Source of the DNA: Trichoplax adhaerens
Taxonomy: Eukaryota > Placozoa > Uniplacotomia > Trichoplacea > Trichoplacidae
Reading direction: 5' to 3'
NCBI RefSeq assembly: GCF_000150275.1
Contig: NW_002060969.1
Coordinates: 496,943 to 560,942, forward strand
DNA length: 64,000 nt
Positions 11,734 through 24,800 of the stretch are shown piece by piece. The position numbers were made by a program, and so were the translations under genes. Numbering within the stretch: the stretch's first letter is position 1; each line of letters starts with the position of its first letter. The notes beneath the pieces are model-generated. The model was not told the origin of the DNA. It searched no databases and saw only the letters and a list, made by a program, of their open reading frames with translations.

Positions 11734-12436
11734 CTATTAAGATTGATTAATTGATTGAGTTTGTAATATTAATAAATCTTACCATGTTCTGATATCTTGA
11801 TATCGAAAGAATTAAATAGCTTAACCGCATTTATTATTTCAGTAATAATTTCTGATCGATAGCTGTACTACAGTGATTTAAAATACGAATGCAATATTAC
11901 ATGTTTGCAGGGTTATCATCAATTAATTACTCGTATATACACGTGTAAATTATCTCAATTAATTCTTGCATGCTGTATTTTGGAACTTATGTATCATATA
12001 GTACTGTAATGACGTTAATATTAATATTATGACAAATCGTATTACAGAATGTAGATAGAACCGTGAAAAAAACTTAAATATGTACTCGTATATATTATAC
12101 GTGTACAGTATACAGTATTTACAGTGTGACTGTGGCACTAAATTAGTCGAGTTAATACAATCCACAGCCGAAATATAAAACTACAGTGTCATTTCGAGTT
12201 GAAACATTTCACTTTTTCACATTTGATTAACATACTAATTAGTATATTACCTAAATAATAAAATCCATTTTACCGCAGTTTTACATACGTATACAGTACA
12301 GTACTGCAGATTTTAGTCTAAACTTTCGCATACAGTGTTCAATAACACTGACAGTCACGGTTTTAGAGATAACAGTAGTGTACCTCGATCAGACATTTCG
12401 AAAGATGTTCTTGCAGCTCCATGAACTCTACGTGGC

Positions 12437-12962
12437 TGTGATATATACCAATCACGAGATTCTAAATTTTAGAAAAATAAGGGCTTTATTGAATCTTATA
12501 CAAAGATTAACTACACACAGCTCTACTCTAGCCGAATACTACCTCTAAAGACTTCTACAACGAACTAACAGAATAATCTAAAGTTGTATGCTTTTATACT
12601 TTCCGTAGCATTCGCAGCTACAATCCGCATAGCAACCTTTTACCTTATTTTACACATAGTTAACTTATTCTTAGTAAGACTATTCTACTGCGGACCATCA
12701 TTAATCCAACATGGATACGACTACAGTACTTACGTAGACATTATTCACACCAGCCAAAGTACAATAAATTAACCATATCCTAATATACTATGTATGATTT
12801 ACAGTTCTATTTTTACCTATAACTTTATTAGTAACTCAACAGCTTACTGTATGTATATAGTCATCTGTACTCTAGCATAGAGTCTATACCACTACAGTCT
12901 ATAGTTATAGCTACCAGATACTGTACTGTACAGTACCGTATCTCTTAGGATAAATATCTACC
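12437..12962 (+). repeat. Duplicated repeat family B, copy 1 (~526 bp)
   Basis: Nearly identical, in the same orientation, to 25325-25852; identity is well above 90% over most of the length. Similarity begins at TGTGATATATACCAA and ends at TAGGATAAATATCTACC. It contains a 62-codon hydrophobic frame (12584-12772, VAFAATIRIATFYLILHIVN) that is interrupted by TGA in the other copy. Neither terminal inverted repeats nor a target-site duplication are obvious. It may be a non-autonomous transposon or a copied organelle or genomic segment. Confidence 0.85.
12921..12940. repeat. 20-bp pentamer insertion relative to the sister copy
   Basis: Copy 1 reads CTACCAGATA, then CTGTACTGTACAGTACCGTA, then TCTCTTAGGA. 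Copy 2 (25821-25840) reads CTACCAAATA directly followed by TCTCTTAGGA. The extra 20 bp is a near-palindrome preceded by TA and ending in TA, as expected for insertion at a TA site with duplication of the dinucleotide. A precise loss in copy 2 is the alternative. Confidence 0.8.
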
Positions 12963-13304
12963 GTACAGTACAGTACATAGAAGCAGTGATGTGATAGCAA
13001 TAAATAAATAAAAATGAAAATATTATAAAAAACACTGGTGTGTGTACAGTACAGTACCCAGGATAGACCGCTGTTACACGGTAAAAAGTTACTGAACCTC
13101 TGACAGGTCTATCAAATGGTAATACTATCTGTTAAATGAGCACATTATCGTAAACCGTCAGCAAAGCGACGGGAGTTTGCACTAGTGTCTTTAAATTATA
13201 AAGAAATGTACTTTAAATTTGGCTCAAATTCCATGCAGATAGATCAATAGTACAACCTTGAGCAATTGGCTCTTGATATTTGAAGTCACTTCGTAATATC
13301 GGTC

Positions 13305-13340
13305 TACTGTATACAGTACTGTACTGTACTGTACTGTACA
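13305..13340. repeat. TACAG/CTGTA pentamer cluster upstream of TBC1D15
   Basis: Four to five consecutive CTGTA units after an inverted TACAG unit, ending about 230 bp upstream of the TBC1D15 start codon. Confidence 0.75.
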
Positions 13341-13567
13341 TATATATGCACTGTGCAGGTTGCTATACTGTAGTATTAATAAATAAAGAGTTTCAAAACA
13401 TAATCTCGAAAGTGGTTCATACCAAGTGTATAGTACTGTACGTATATACTGTACGTTCCACCCTGTAAAGTCCCAAAGACTCTACCAAACCATCGACAGG
13501 TGTAAGTGTACAGTACTATGTATCTGTACGCGAACGTAGCATAACAAATACCGAAGTTATTTCCGAA

Positions 13568-16500
13568 ATGGCTGATTCTAACGTTCATAGCGATGACAAG
13601 GTACAGTATATTTAAATTCTAGAATGATTATTAATTATCATTAACAATTATTTATCGGGAAGTTTAATTTAAGTTAATAGTAAATATTTCGCTATTCTTA
13701 CAGATTGTATTTGAACAAGATGGAGTTTACATCCATACCGCCGTACCTTCTAACGAAGATATTTGCGGTAAACTACGAATCGTTGACAAGGTCTGTTTAC
13801 CAATCCTAAATCCTTAATACGTGTAGTTTAATGTGCTTTGGTAATGCAGCAAAGCCCTACGAGTTGATTGCAATTTTCCGGAGCGGAGTCGGAGTAGAAA
13901 ATTAGCAAATGACAGAACACTACTGTAGTGTACAGTATTCACGAACATTTAATTTTTCATCTGCTTTCTGTATTGTGCATAAAAAAGTACAAATGTAACT
14001 GCAATACGCGCTATAGAAGGATTTGCTGATTTCGCCGCTTATATATTTCTTGAATTATTCCATTACAAATGTAATAGAAATGATTCTATTGAATATACTA
14101 TTTATACCAACCACCCTCCAGTATTATGTAACTCTTCCCGGTAGAATGTTTTAGATGGCTGTACGAACATAATCATTCATCATTCTGACTTTATATACAG
14201 TAAATACGAGTACGTGTGTATACTATAAATTTCATAGCCAGTATACGAACCTCCCTGAACTGGTGCTTTTGTACTTTTACGTGGGCCTTTCGTTAGACTT
14301 GAAGCTGCTGTTCATAAATTTTTAGTAAACACTATTCTTTATGTTCTTTATATTGCTACAATATCTAATGCTATTTAATTGTGTTATAGGATGGAAAATG
14401 TTACATTGCTTGGAAGCCAAATCAAATCGCCGATACTAGCCTAACCGCTACTTCAGTGTCTGGTTATCAAGAAGACGATCATGATTGGGCTTTCATTAAT
14501 CCCTTCGAAGAAGCCATTTCAACAGCCTTCGGTGTGATCATATATATTCATTACTATGCGTGCATAGATAAATTTCTATCCGTAGTATTTAAATTATGTT
14601 ATCATCGCTATAAAATATCCTTCGTTCGAAATCCATTTGCTTATTGCATTATTAAATTTATCAGCTGATGACTATTTTGCGTTTACTTAATTGATCCAAT
14701 ACTATTGATTGGGTTAGCACACCATCGAAGAATAAGGACATAAGATACTTTGCTAGTCGTAACATTACATTTAGAATACCTTAGTAGTTCATCTTTTGTT
14801 CTGTAGGTAATGATGGAAGCGATTGCGAAAAACTTATCCAAAGAGGATATAAAATGCATATACGGCTATCTTCTTTGCATTCTATCAAGACTTCTGATTC
14901 AAATATGGGTTGGAAGTACTTAATATTTGTTCTCCAAGATGGAGCTGTTTTGCCCGCTCTCCATTTTCATAAAGGTGGCAGTAAAGAAGTATTACAGTTC
15001 TTAGAACGCTTTGTTTGGTTATCGATGTAAGTTTTACTATCTGTATGCCATGAGTATAAAGGTTCGTTCTCTTACACTTCGGTTATCGTATTATTTTGCA
15101 TTTTAAATTTTCTGTAAATAGATCTCCAAGTAATCCCAACTGTTTACAAGTCATTGATAACCGTAATGCCCTACATCATTCTTTAACTCAATTACAAATT
15201 TTTAATGAAGCGCCTTCAATGTCTGTATGTACTGTCGATAACGGCTAAAGAAAAATAGTAAAATTGTTACACTGCTAGTATGATAGTCATTTAAACAGAA
15301 ACGCTGATCACTATTGCAGAGATTTTTGAAGGACGCTTACGTGGAAACAATGGTTGGCTTCTCTCGTGTGACTAAATTAATGTGGGATGCCTTTGGATCT
15401 GCAAATATAAACGAAATTGCTAATAATGAAAAAAAAATTGAAATTGATTGTACTCCGGGGATCGCCGTTAGTAGTTATGAACCTGGATTTGAATTCGTTA
15501 CCTGTGTAAGACTTTCAAGTTTTACAACTGTTTGAAATGGTATCAAAAGTATAGGAATTTTTTATTTCAACCTGTTTATGCGTCCATTATATTTTAGAAC
15601 AAATTGGGGGATGACCCCGCAGTCTCTCGCTTAGAACCCTTAACAGATGTAGAATTTACATCATTTTTTGACTCGCGAGGTTGTCTCGTTGAAATTGATA
15701 AGTTTTTGGAACGTGCTTTTCGCGGGGTGAGTAATTTGGGCAATTATTTCCCCTTTTTCATACCTATAATTTTGGCTATTGGAGTAATCAGTCACTTTTG
15801 GGTCTAAAAATAGGGTTTAGGCCATGGTATTAGACAAGAAGCTTGGAAGTATTTACTAAATTACTATAGCTTTGACTTTAACAACGAAATGAAACTTGAT
15901 CGAAAGCACCAAAAGACGTCTGTACTACAGTTTTCTTCATTTCGCAGGCACGTACAGTTTAACATATTTTAATCTACATTTGTTAGAGGTGAATATCACT
16001 CAATTAAACAACAATGGCAGTTAATTACACCAACTCAGGAGAAGAATTTTAAAGAATTTCGTCTCCGTAAAAGTACCGTAGGTAAAATATATTGGTTTTG
16101 CTCTAAATGTTCTTACTATTATACTGATACCACTATTGCATATGCGTTATTCTTCTTTCGTCTAAAATCATTATACAGCAGAAAATAGTATTCAACGTTT
16201 AATGACTTCACTGACATATTACAGAAAAGGATGTACTACGAACAGATAGGACGCACGAGTTTTATAAGGGTGAAGATAATCCCAATGTGAAGAAATTATA
16301 CAACATACTATTGACGTACAGTTTTTATAACTTTGATTTAGGTCTGCATATCAGAACTTGTTTAAAGCATATAAATTTTACACTCTTATGTATGATGCTA
16401 TAAATACTTTTTCTTATTCAAGTGCAATTCTTTTCTTTGTTAGGATATGTTCAAGGAATGAGTGATTTAGTCTCTCCTATATTATTTGTGATGGAAAATG

Positions 16501-17353
16501 AAGCGGACACATTTTGGTGTTTTGTCGGCTTGATGGAAAGAATCGTGAGGATAAGAAATATTTATTTTTCCTTTCAGGTTTTATACCGACGTAATAACAG
16601 TAGTTTCCGTTACTGGTTTAAAAAGGGTTCGAACTTTGATATCGATCAGAAAGAAATACAGAAACAACTGAGTCTACTTTACGGACTAATAAGATTCGTA
16701 GATCCGGAATTTTGTAACTACTTAGGTAATCACATATTTAAATAATACGTTACTACTTTTTTAGCCAGTCGTAAGGAAACAGTTGTAAAATGAGACGCAC
16801 TTGGATTCGAATTACAGATACTCACGATTCCAATAACCTCTACTTCTGTTTCCGTTGGCTTTTGGTCTTATTTAAAAGAGAATTCACGTTCCAAGAAACT
16901 ATGTTATTGTGGGAGGTAGGTTGAAGAATGATCTTCAAACCGAATTCATAGAAGACATCTCATTTCTGCTTGTTATACATAGGTCTTGTGGAGTCAAAGA
17001 TTATCACAGCATTTTTTACTATTTATCTGCTTGGCCATAATTATGAACCAGAAGCAAGTCATTGTTTCTAATAATTACGGATTTAACGAAATCATAAAAG
17101 TAGGGAGTAGCAACCGACTTTAAGCCTCTTCTGTTAGTTAGCTCAGTTATTTCCTATCAAAATTTTGATCATTTAGAGAATTTTCTGAGTTTTCATTTCT
17201 TCTTGTTAGCATGTGAATGAACTAGCTTTGAAACTAAACTTGGAAGACATCCTTAAGAAAGCTGAGACAATGTTTATTCAAGTTAAGAGATGCAAAACTA
17301 TGCCTAGCAATATTAAAGAACTCACTGAGACTCCTAATTCCTTTGGCCCGTAA
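13568..17353 (+). CDS. TBC1D15: TBC1 domain family member 15/17 (Rab GTPase-activating protein)
   Basis: Fifteen exons joined in phase: 13568-13600, 13704-13790, 14390-14531, 14807-15026, 15122-15224, 15320-15505, 15598-15726, 15814-15917, 15987-16081, 16225-16341, 16444-16544, 16626-16725, 16818-16915, 16983-17099, 17210-17353; about 591 residues. The first half matches the N-terminal domain peculiar to TBC1D15/17 (VFEQDGVYIHTA; GWKYLIFVLQDGAVLPALHF). The second half is a complete TBC domain. Both catalytic fingers are present: the Arg in VEKDVLRTDR (family IxxDxxR) and the Gln in GYVQGMSDL. Family members inactivate Rab7 on late endosomes and mitochondria. Exon 12 could start at 16578 instead, adding 16 residues; alignment favours 16626. 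Three donors are GTCTG type. An AATAAA lies at 17451. Human proteins are somewhat longer, mainly at the C terminus. Confidence 0.93.
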
Positions 17354-18530
17354 TCCTTAAAATTTCTTTACATCAATCTCAACTTGTAAAATCTGAAAAA
17401 ACGCTGGACAAGATACCTTTAATCAAGTCGTAAATACCCGGAACTTAATTAATAAAGTGTTTTCGAATTAAACATATAGGACCCAAATTTGGTGTACAAT
17501 TGAACATTTTTGCTAATTTACGTTCATTGCATCTGTAGATAAGATAAATACTTTAAATCTTGAAGGCTATCTAAAATGTAGGTCTTAAATATGCTCTAAT
17601 TACCATTAATCGAATCCAGATTGTATCTACGATATAATAACATTCTAGGATAAAAATGTCTGATTGGCGATTTAACCACGTTACTAAATATACGCTATAT
17701 ACAAAGTGGTATAGTATTTTACAAGATGTAGATCAAGCCAGTGTAAGGCTCCTAAACAATATACGGTATGCATAGCAGTTGTAGTATTACCTGCCTAGAT
17801 AATCAAGTGTACTCGTACGCTCTCAGAGATTCAATAAAATGCTGTTGAGTCTTTCCATTACCGCCGGTTCGGGTTACTAAACAAGACAACAATACTTACT
17901 AAAATTTCACGACATAAACTACTGAATATCGCAATTGATTGCAAAGTAGAATAAAATTGTGAACCTTAATACTATGGTGCGTATTTCAAGTATTTGATAG
18001 ATTTGGGCTAGTGTCTACAACACTTCTTTAAATGTTAAAGTTGGTTATCGCAATATTCGTACATCTTGTTATCACACTAATCATGAGCGGCCATATCTAA
18101 TATTCATCAATTACCATACTCTATTTCTAAAATCTTCCCGAGTGCCAACGGTCAATTGTATCATGATACAGACCATTTGGCTGCTAATTTCGCAAGCAGT
18201 TTGAATACCTTTCAATAGCGTATATGTTGAGTGAAATATATAAATTGCAATAATTGGGACTGCTTTAATTGGTATAGCTTATTACTCTTTCTGATATCAT
18301 GACTCTAAAAATATCATTATCTACATAGTTGCAAATGAAATTGACACTTTGTCTTAAACACCACCTTTTTGAGAAACATGTGCAATACAATCCCAAAAGC
18401 TTTTTATTCACTAAACAAGTAACATGTGCTAGCAACTACCGCTACTATTTCTTTATTGTTTTAAGTAGAAGTAAAATAAAGCTTCTTTAACCCGAATGTA
18501 ATTCTAATCCATTCGTTCTAGGAAAGATTT
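17354..18530. other. Tail-to-tail intergenic region
   Basis: Short spacer between the ends of TBC1D15 (+) and the trypsin-like gene (-). I see no gene, repeat or pentamer cluster here. Likely 3' UTR and polyadenylation sequence from both sides. Confidence 0.55.
17451..17456 (+). terminator. AATAAA polyadenylation signal of TBC1D15
   Basis: Canonical hexamer 98 bases after the TBC1D15 stop codon, in the expected place for a short 3' UTR. Confidence 0.5.
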
Positions 18531-21500
18531 CTAGGATTTGCTTATTTTACTATGAATCCATTCAAGATATTCATCGACTCTAGTATAAACTCCGTAATAA
18601 TTTGGTTTAGCGCAGCCTAAGAAAGATAAACATGATTAAAAACTTATATGGCAAAGTAAGCGCTATACTAGCACTCCGGTCTAATAACTCGTGAAAATAC
18701 TATTTTAATGTAGCGTTAGTAAGGACTGGAATAAAGTTTGTATCATAGAAATATAGTGACTTTTTACCAATAAGGTAAAATGCGGGAAATCGTTGAGCAG
18801 AATGGTTTATTTTTATATCTTACCACGGCCCCAGCTAACAACACCGCCTAAAACTTCATCCCCTTGATGGTTCTTGCAGACTAGTGGGCCACCACTGTCA
18901 CCTTGACAGCCGTCTTTACCTCCTTTGGCATATCCAGCACACATCATCTTAGAAGCAATTTCGCCGCCATAAGAAATGAGAGCATTACATTTTTCATTAC
19001 TAATGACTGGAACATCTGTCTCACGTAGCCCTTCTTCAGCTAGCATACCATCATCGCTTGTTCCCCAACCACTAACTGAACACATTTTGCCTAGAAAGTG
19101 ATCATTTTGGGCAGCTAGCTGAATCAATTTGACTTTGTCATTTAGCTCAGCTGGATGTGCAAGTTTAAAAATGGCAATATCGTTTTCTTTTGTTTTTCTC
19201 GAGTACTTCTCATGTTTGATTCTATCATATTCACAATAAAGTTTAACGATAAGTAGTTACTTAAAAGAGTAAACACGCCAGTAGAATCGACTAGTAATTA
19301 TTGCTATATCTTCTAGCAGTACTATTTCCCTGCCAATTATAACGAATTCTAAATTTCTAAAATTTATAATACGTGTCTTAATTTTAAATCAATAATACAC
19401 GTATATGACAATTTCACTTTCGTTAAATTTATTAAGCACGGTAAGAGGTCAGCATATTAAATCATAACTAAAAATAGATCAGGCTCAACCAAAATTCTCA
19501 TCATTTATGGTACCCTACTGTACTGTACCTTCCAGGAGAATACAGTACAGTGATATCTAATATGATCATACAGTGTAATTGTGTGAATTTACTGTCTTGT
19601 ACTGTACGTACAGACTGTAATGTTAATTAGTAGTCACTACAATGTGTATTACCGATCAGTAGATCTACAATACTTATTATTGGGTACAAGACTCATTTTA
19701 AGATTATACGTTGATTCCATGGCCTTCTCTTCACGTCCTTAATTTCTCTGCCACGAGGCTAACCTGTCTCTGTGTCGTCTACTAACTCTAACTGTAAATA
19801 AATGCTATCTACGCTTAATCATCCTGCCTTCATCTCCAACAAGAATGTCTAACACTACACACACTACTGTTTTTATAGCCTTGAATTACTTTACTACTCA
19901 TACACCACATGTTATTTTACAGTACTTCAATTCAGTCTTTTTCTAATTATGATTAAGATATACAATCGGTATAAACATAGGAGGTTCAATAGAGAATTGT
20001 GAGTAAAATTTTTAAAATATCATTTTTACCTCTTTTCAATTTCAATCTTTTGTTGACTTTCCTCCTCCTTAAGAATGTTGTGGGCCCCTAAAATGGCCTC
20101 AAATTTCTCATTTGGAATTCGATCGACGACACAATGTGCAGCTGTAATGACATACTGCTTAGAAATTAAAGAACCGCCGCAAAAGAACTCTCCTGATCTG
20201 ACTAACGCAACTTGGTATGGTCGACTATGAGGTATACTTTCAATTCCACCAATTATTCTGTCTTCTTCCAAGTCATCAATGAATCGGTCGTCATTTACCG
20301 CTATTCAAGCCATACGGGATTTGATCAAAATAGATATCAGATGAAGTGAATTATTAAATAGATAGAAATGAATGCGCATATACCGTACTATAGTAGTACC
20401 GGTTTATGATTACGAGTCCATTCTGACAGTATAAATCGATGTTAATTGTAATACGTGTTCAAAATAAACGAATTAATGCCGTAATAATAGCAAAATTCTT
20501 TTTGTAAGAAATTTTTTAGCTTAGTCTAAAACTACTTTAAAGATAGTGCAAATTACTAAAATATCTACCTCGATCACGAAATAGGCTTGCTCCTAATTTA
20601 ACAGTATCCCTTAGATTTCGATTTGGCGCTTAATAAAGAAAAAAGTAATAAAATATAAATTAGAAAAGATCTCTTGAATTTCGTTATATTAATAAATATG
20701 ATAGAAAGACTTCTGTGTATAAAGGAGTGAAAATTAAATCCATGACTACATAGTTGCTTCATTAATAGTGCAGTAACTAGCTAACTCCCGACCTTTTGCC
20801 TTTGTACAGTAGCTAAAATCAGTAGCGGTGAGTAAATAATATAAATTAGCATCAAAAATCGTTTCAGAATAATGTAACCGTAAAATACGAAAATCATAAT
20901 TTACAGCTAGGTATATCGATCATCTACGTTGTTACCTATAAACAATAATTGAACATTTTATAATGCATTAAAATTAGTAATAAGATACCCATTATGGTGA
21001 AGTGGTAGACATACGGGTAATATATATATTGCCTCTTCATACAAAGATAATTAAGTAAAACAATTCTTCATACAACCGTATCTTATCCTATATTACTGTA
21101 TATGCAATTTAATGAGTAGGACTTCGCTAATAATTTCAGAAAATGTTTCATTAACAAATTATTACTTGATGCAAATACGTTGCTTGCAGATTAACTGATC
21201 GTAAGATCACACACAGTACAGTACTTTGATAAAAACATTTATCGAATATGATTCAAATTACTTAGTTAAAAGTTTCAGCCGAATTTCGTTACCTCCTTGA
21301 CTTAAAATGAAATTCACTATGATGGTACTAATTTAAACGAATCGCTTTGTAGTATTCAGTACTCGCTCACTCACAATACTGTATACCTGTAGGGCTTATT
21401 TTCATATTTATTCTTATTAGTCATTGACTAATGTCATTTACTGTATTAACATACTCCTACATTATAACTTCGTGCATCACATTGTTAAATACTATCTACA

Positions 21501-21848
21501 GTTAGGATAAGTTAATATCCAATACAAAACTATCCTATGGCAATATTAATTAAACTTTTTTAGGCGAATAATTACATACTCGGCTTCTGTTAACTTTTGA
21601 AAGTTAAGTTGTATCATTAATTACTGTAGCTAATCTAATAATGGCACATATGGTTATATTGGGCAGTTACACATAATAGATGCCTTTATAATAATATAAG
21701 GTAGTATTTTGTATCTTTAGTAACTATAGTAGCCAAGTTTTATGTCAAAATCGCAACGTTTAACATTATGTTCAATGTTTCAGCAGCTACCTGCCATACA
21801 GAAAGCCATAAGACCAAAAATGGTCCAAAGACGGATTACATGTAGCAT
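18531..21848 (-). CDS. Secreted trypsin-like serine protease (S1 family)
   Basis: Four exons in phase: 21791-21848, 20030-20300, 18824-19221 and 18531-18616; 270 residues. The first exon encodes a signal peptide (MLHVIRLWTIFGLMAFCMA) and joins by phase to a short acidic propeptide ending EEDR, then the activation site R|IIGG. The catalytic triad is complete: His in AAHC, Asp in NDIAIF and Ser in GDSGGP. Asp six residues before the catalytic Ser (DGCQGDS), with Gly in SWGRGC and GVY, gives a trypsin-type S1 pocket that cuts after Arg/Lys. No CUB, LDLa or other extra domains are present. The zymogen is probably secreted as a digestive or extracellular protease. The signal exon is 1.5 kb from the next exon, so its linkage is less certain than the other three. 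An AATAAA on this strand lies near 18403-18408. Confidence 0.9.
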
Positions 21849-24800
21849 TTCACCTATCGTATAGACATAAAATAATATGTCAGACCTAGAGAATATTTAA
21901 TCCTTAGTTACAAAGCTATCTTTTTATAATAGTGATGTTTTATTTTGTCACTTTTTACATAACTTAATCTGACCACATTTTAGAGAGATGGAGATAAAAA
22001 TAACACTGAAAATCATACGTAGATACTTTGCTTTAAAATTAAAACCTCAGAGCTACTTATTACGGCATAGCGAAATTGTTTTAGCAACACAATACGATCG
22101 TGTATCAATAGCTAACATAACGCATAAGAAAATGTTTCGCAAAAATATTTTAAAAAACACTTTTGAATACAAATAAAATCCTTACATCCACCTACAAGGT
22201 TCGAGCGCGAAGCTATAAATTTCTTAATGCGAAATTGAGATTAATGATTGAACATAATTAAAAACTGATCCATGGCATGAATAAACATATAAATAGCCAA
22301 TAATTGAAAAGAATAATCTAAATTTCTCGTTCCTATAATTACAAACCGTTTTAGACTCCAACTTGAATAATAGTTCAAGATTGAAATAATATGCGATGCT
22401 ACAAAGAATCACTAACAATTTTATATTTCTGCTCAATCAATACAAACTTACATACAGTGTTATTTTAGATAATTAATATATTATAATTATGCATCAGTAG
22501 GCAACATTTCTAAGTGCAAGAGGAATTTACAAACTGTGATATTATGATGTAAATTTTGAATTAGTAAATGTAATTAGTATCAGTGATTGTAAATTGGATT
22601 ACCCTATTTGCATTTACAAATAATTGTTGCTGGGGTTAACTATACATCCCATATTGATACAAGCATTATTTGCTTCCGTAAATACTGCATTGTATAGAAG
22701 CTAACTAATTAAGAAATATACAAATTTATGCCTTATTCAAAGTGTCCTAATAAGGATAATATGACCGCGACTGTAGATTAAGCCAATTTTATGCCAATTA
22801 TTATAATAAATACAGAGTTTAATGTAAACATTGTTATATTATAATAATCACTAGCCATTATGGGTTATAATGTGAAATTTATACTAACAAATTGAATCGA
22901 TATATGCATAATGTACTTGCGCTAAGAATTACAGTAACGTCACCTACATACAGGTACGATAACATTATAATAGCTATCAGGATGTTTACTAAAATGAGCT
23001 GATTTGGCATGATCATAACACTATCGATGATACTATTAAATTTTCATGAAGTAGATAACTAGTGAACGTAATAATATCTCTTAATAAGAAAATCATTCGT
23101 CACGAGTCGAGGTGATTTTAAAATTGTATATATAATTGAAATATTTATCAACATATCCGCATTGTACTTTATCTTTATTCAGACCCTGGTTAATTGATCT
23201 TTAGTCTAATTATGACATCAATACTTATCTTATAAATTAAAGATGTTGATACGTTGATAAAGCATAGATTCAAATCTATGTACTTGAAACTATAGACTCT
23301 TGGTTAATATCAAATTAAGATATTTTAATTTGGAGCGTAATTCGACTAAAAAATTATTGCTCTAGTTCATTCAAAACTATTTAGGAGCAGGACACTACAT
23401 TTTTACTACTTTACGTACTAGCAGAAATAATATCATATACATACAACTACGTAGCTATCTACCATTTAATAATATGTTATTTGATTACAATATTTGTATC
23501 TACGGTAGTAAATTTGTCTTATTTTGTCTGTTACTTTCTTTAAGAAACTAAGACGATACAGGCAATACATTTACAGTATGCAGGATATCGAATTCTGATG
23601 TAATAGTTGCATTAGCTACTGATTCAATGATCTCCTTTCTATTTTCACGTATTGAGTAACAGCGTATTGAGCAATATGATAATCATTTATAGTTAACAAT
23701 ATTACTATCTGCTGGCTTGAGGCAGTACGAAAAATAACTGCAACATAATCAGGGTTACTTGGATTAATACAGCAGATTAACTGGCATTATGCCTTTTAAA
23801 ATTTAATTAAGTTATATCAGAATATTCAAGAACTATGCAATAGTTAACTGCTATTGGAGATAAATGCATGAACGAAAGAAATAGAAAGTGGCAAGAGGAC
23901 ATGAGCCTATATAAAGGTTTTCGTATGAAATTGGGTGGCGAAAAATCGTTTATTTTTCAAAATTACCTTAATTTTGTCCATCATCTGATTTACTGTAAGA
24001 AAATTAAAAGCCTCATATAAAAATTACTTGAACTTAAAGCTTGTAAAAATATTCCTGAAACTATCCATTTAATTAAATCTTAATGGCTTATTGCGATGCA
24101 GTAGTTGTTGTATGTTGTGTATTACTATCTAGGGTTAATAGTAACAACCATATTGAATGGTCGTACTACTCTCAGTTAACATAGACAATAGAAATTGAAC
24201 ACGTAGTTGAAGTTATTATAAAACAAATTGCTAACTCCTACTCTCTCTTTATTGTACTGAAAAACGCCGGCTTATATACGTGCGCTGTTGTAATTGCAAG
24301 TTTGTGTAACAGAAGATTCATTAGTGCACAAAGCACAATCTACAATTGACACGTACTGTAGAATTAACGAGTGTAGAATATTACATGTGTAAAATACCAT
24401 AAATAATTAATTACGATTATTATTATATAATCTGTGACAATAGCAAGTTTGTAATATACTAAATTCAGGTAATATCGAATTAACGCAAATACAAAATATC
24501 AATCTAAATGTATTAATGCTATATATAGTACTACATCGTATTAAACGTACAATCTAATAAATATAGCGTAGCGTAGTATCTAATATTGTAGTCCAGTACA
24601 GTACAGTATAACACCAAATATGTGCGTGCGAAATAAAGTGAAAATTATAACGTTAAAAAGTAGTGATATACTGTACAACGCCAAATACTGGCGTACGAAT
24701 CTTCGAAGTGTTCATTAAAGGCGCACTGTATTGTACTTTCTGTAGATCCAGAGTGCGTGTGTACAGTAGTTGAAGATGTGGGTATCTTATGAAGTGTTAG

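Larger units (their letters stand above)
11856..13567. promoter_or_regulatory. Head-to-head interval between the UEV-RING gene and TBC1D15
   Basis: This interval separates two divergently read genes and contains a 526-bp duplicated repeat (12437-12962) and several TACAG/CTGTA clusters: about 12294-12308, 12921-12940, 12962-12976, 13034-13047, 13305-13340, 13433-13455 and 13506-13518. Two 60-70 codon frames (13280-13468 + and 13376-13588 -) are made mostly of the pentamer and are not genes. A promoter role is inferred from position only. Confidence 0.4.

Noticed and set aside
12584-12772. 62-codon hydrophobic frame in repeat B as a membrane protein gene
   Set aside because: The second copy breaks it with TGA and there is no recognisable family. 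A mitochondrial origin was considered, but I cannot match it to a known organelle protein by eye.
20985-21045. tRNA-like fragment (GGTGAAGTGGTAGACATAC)
   Set aside because: It resembles a D-arm, but no anticodon stem, T-arm (GGTTCRA) or acceptor pairing follows in the AT-rich sequence.
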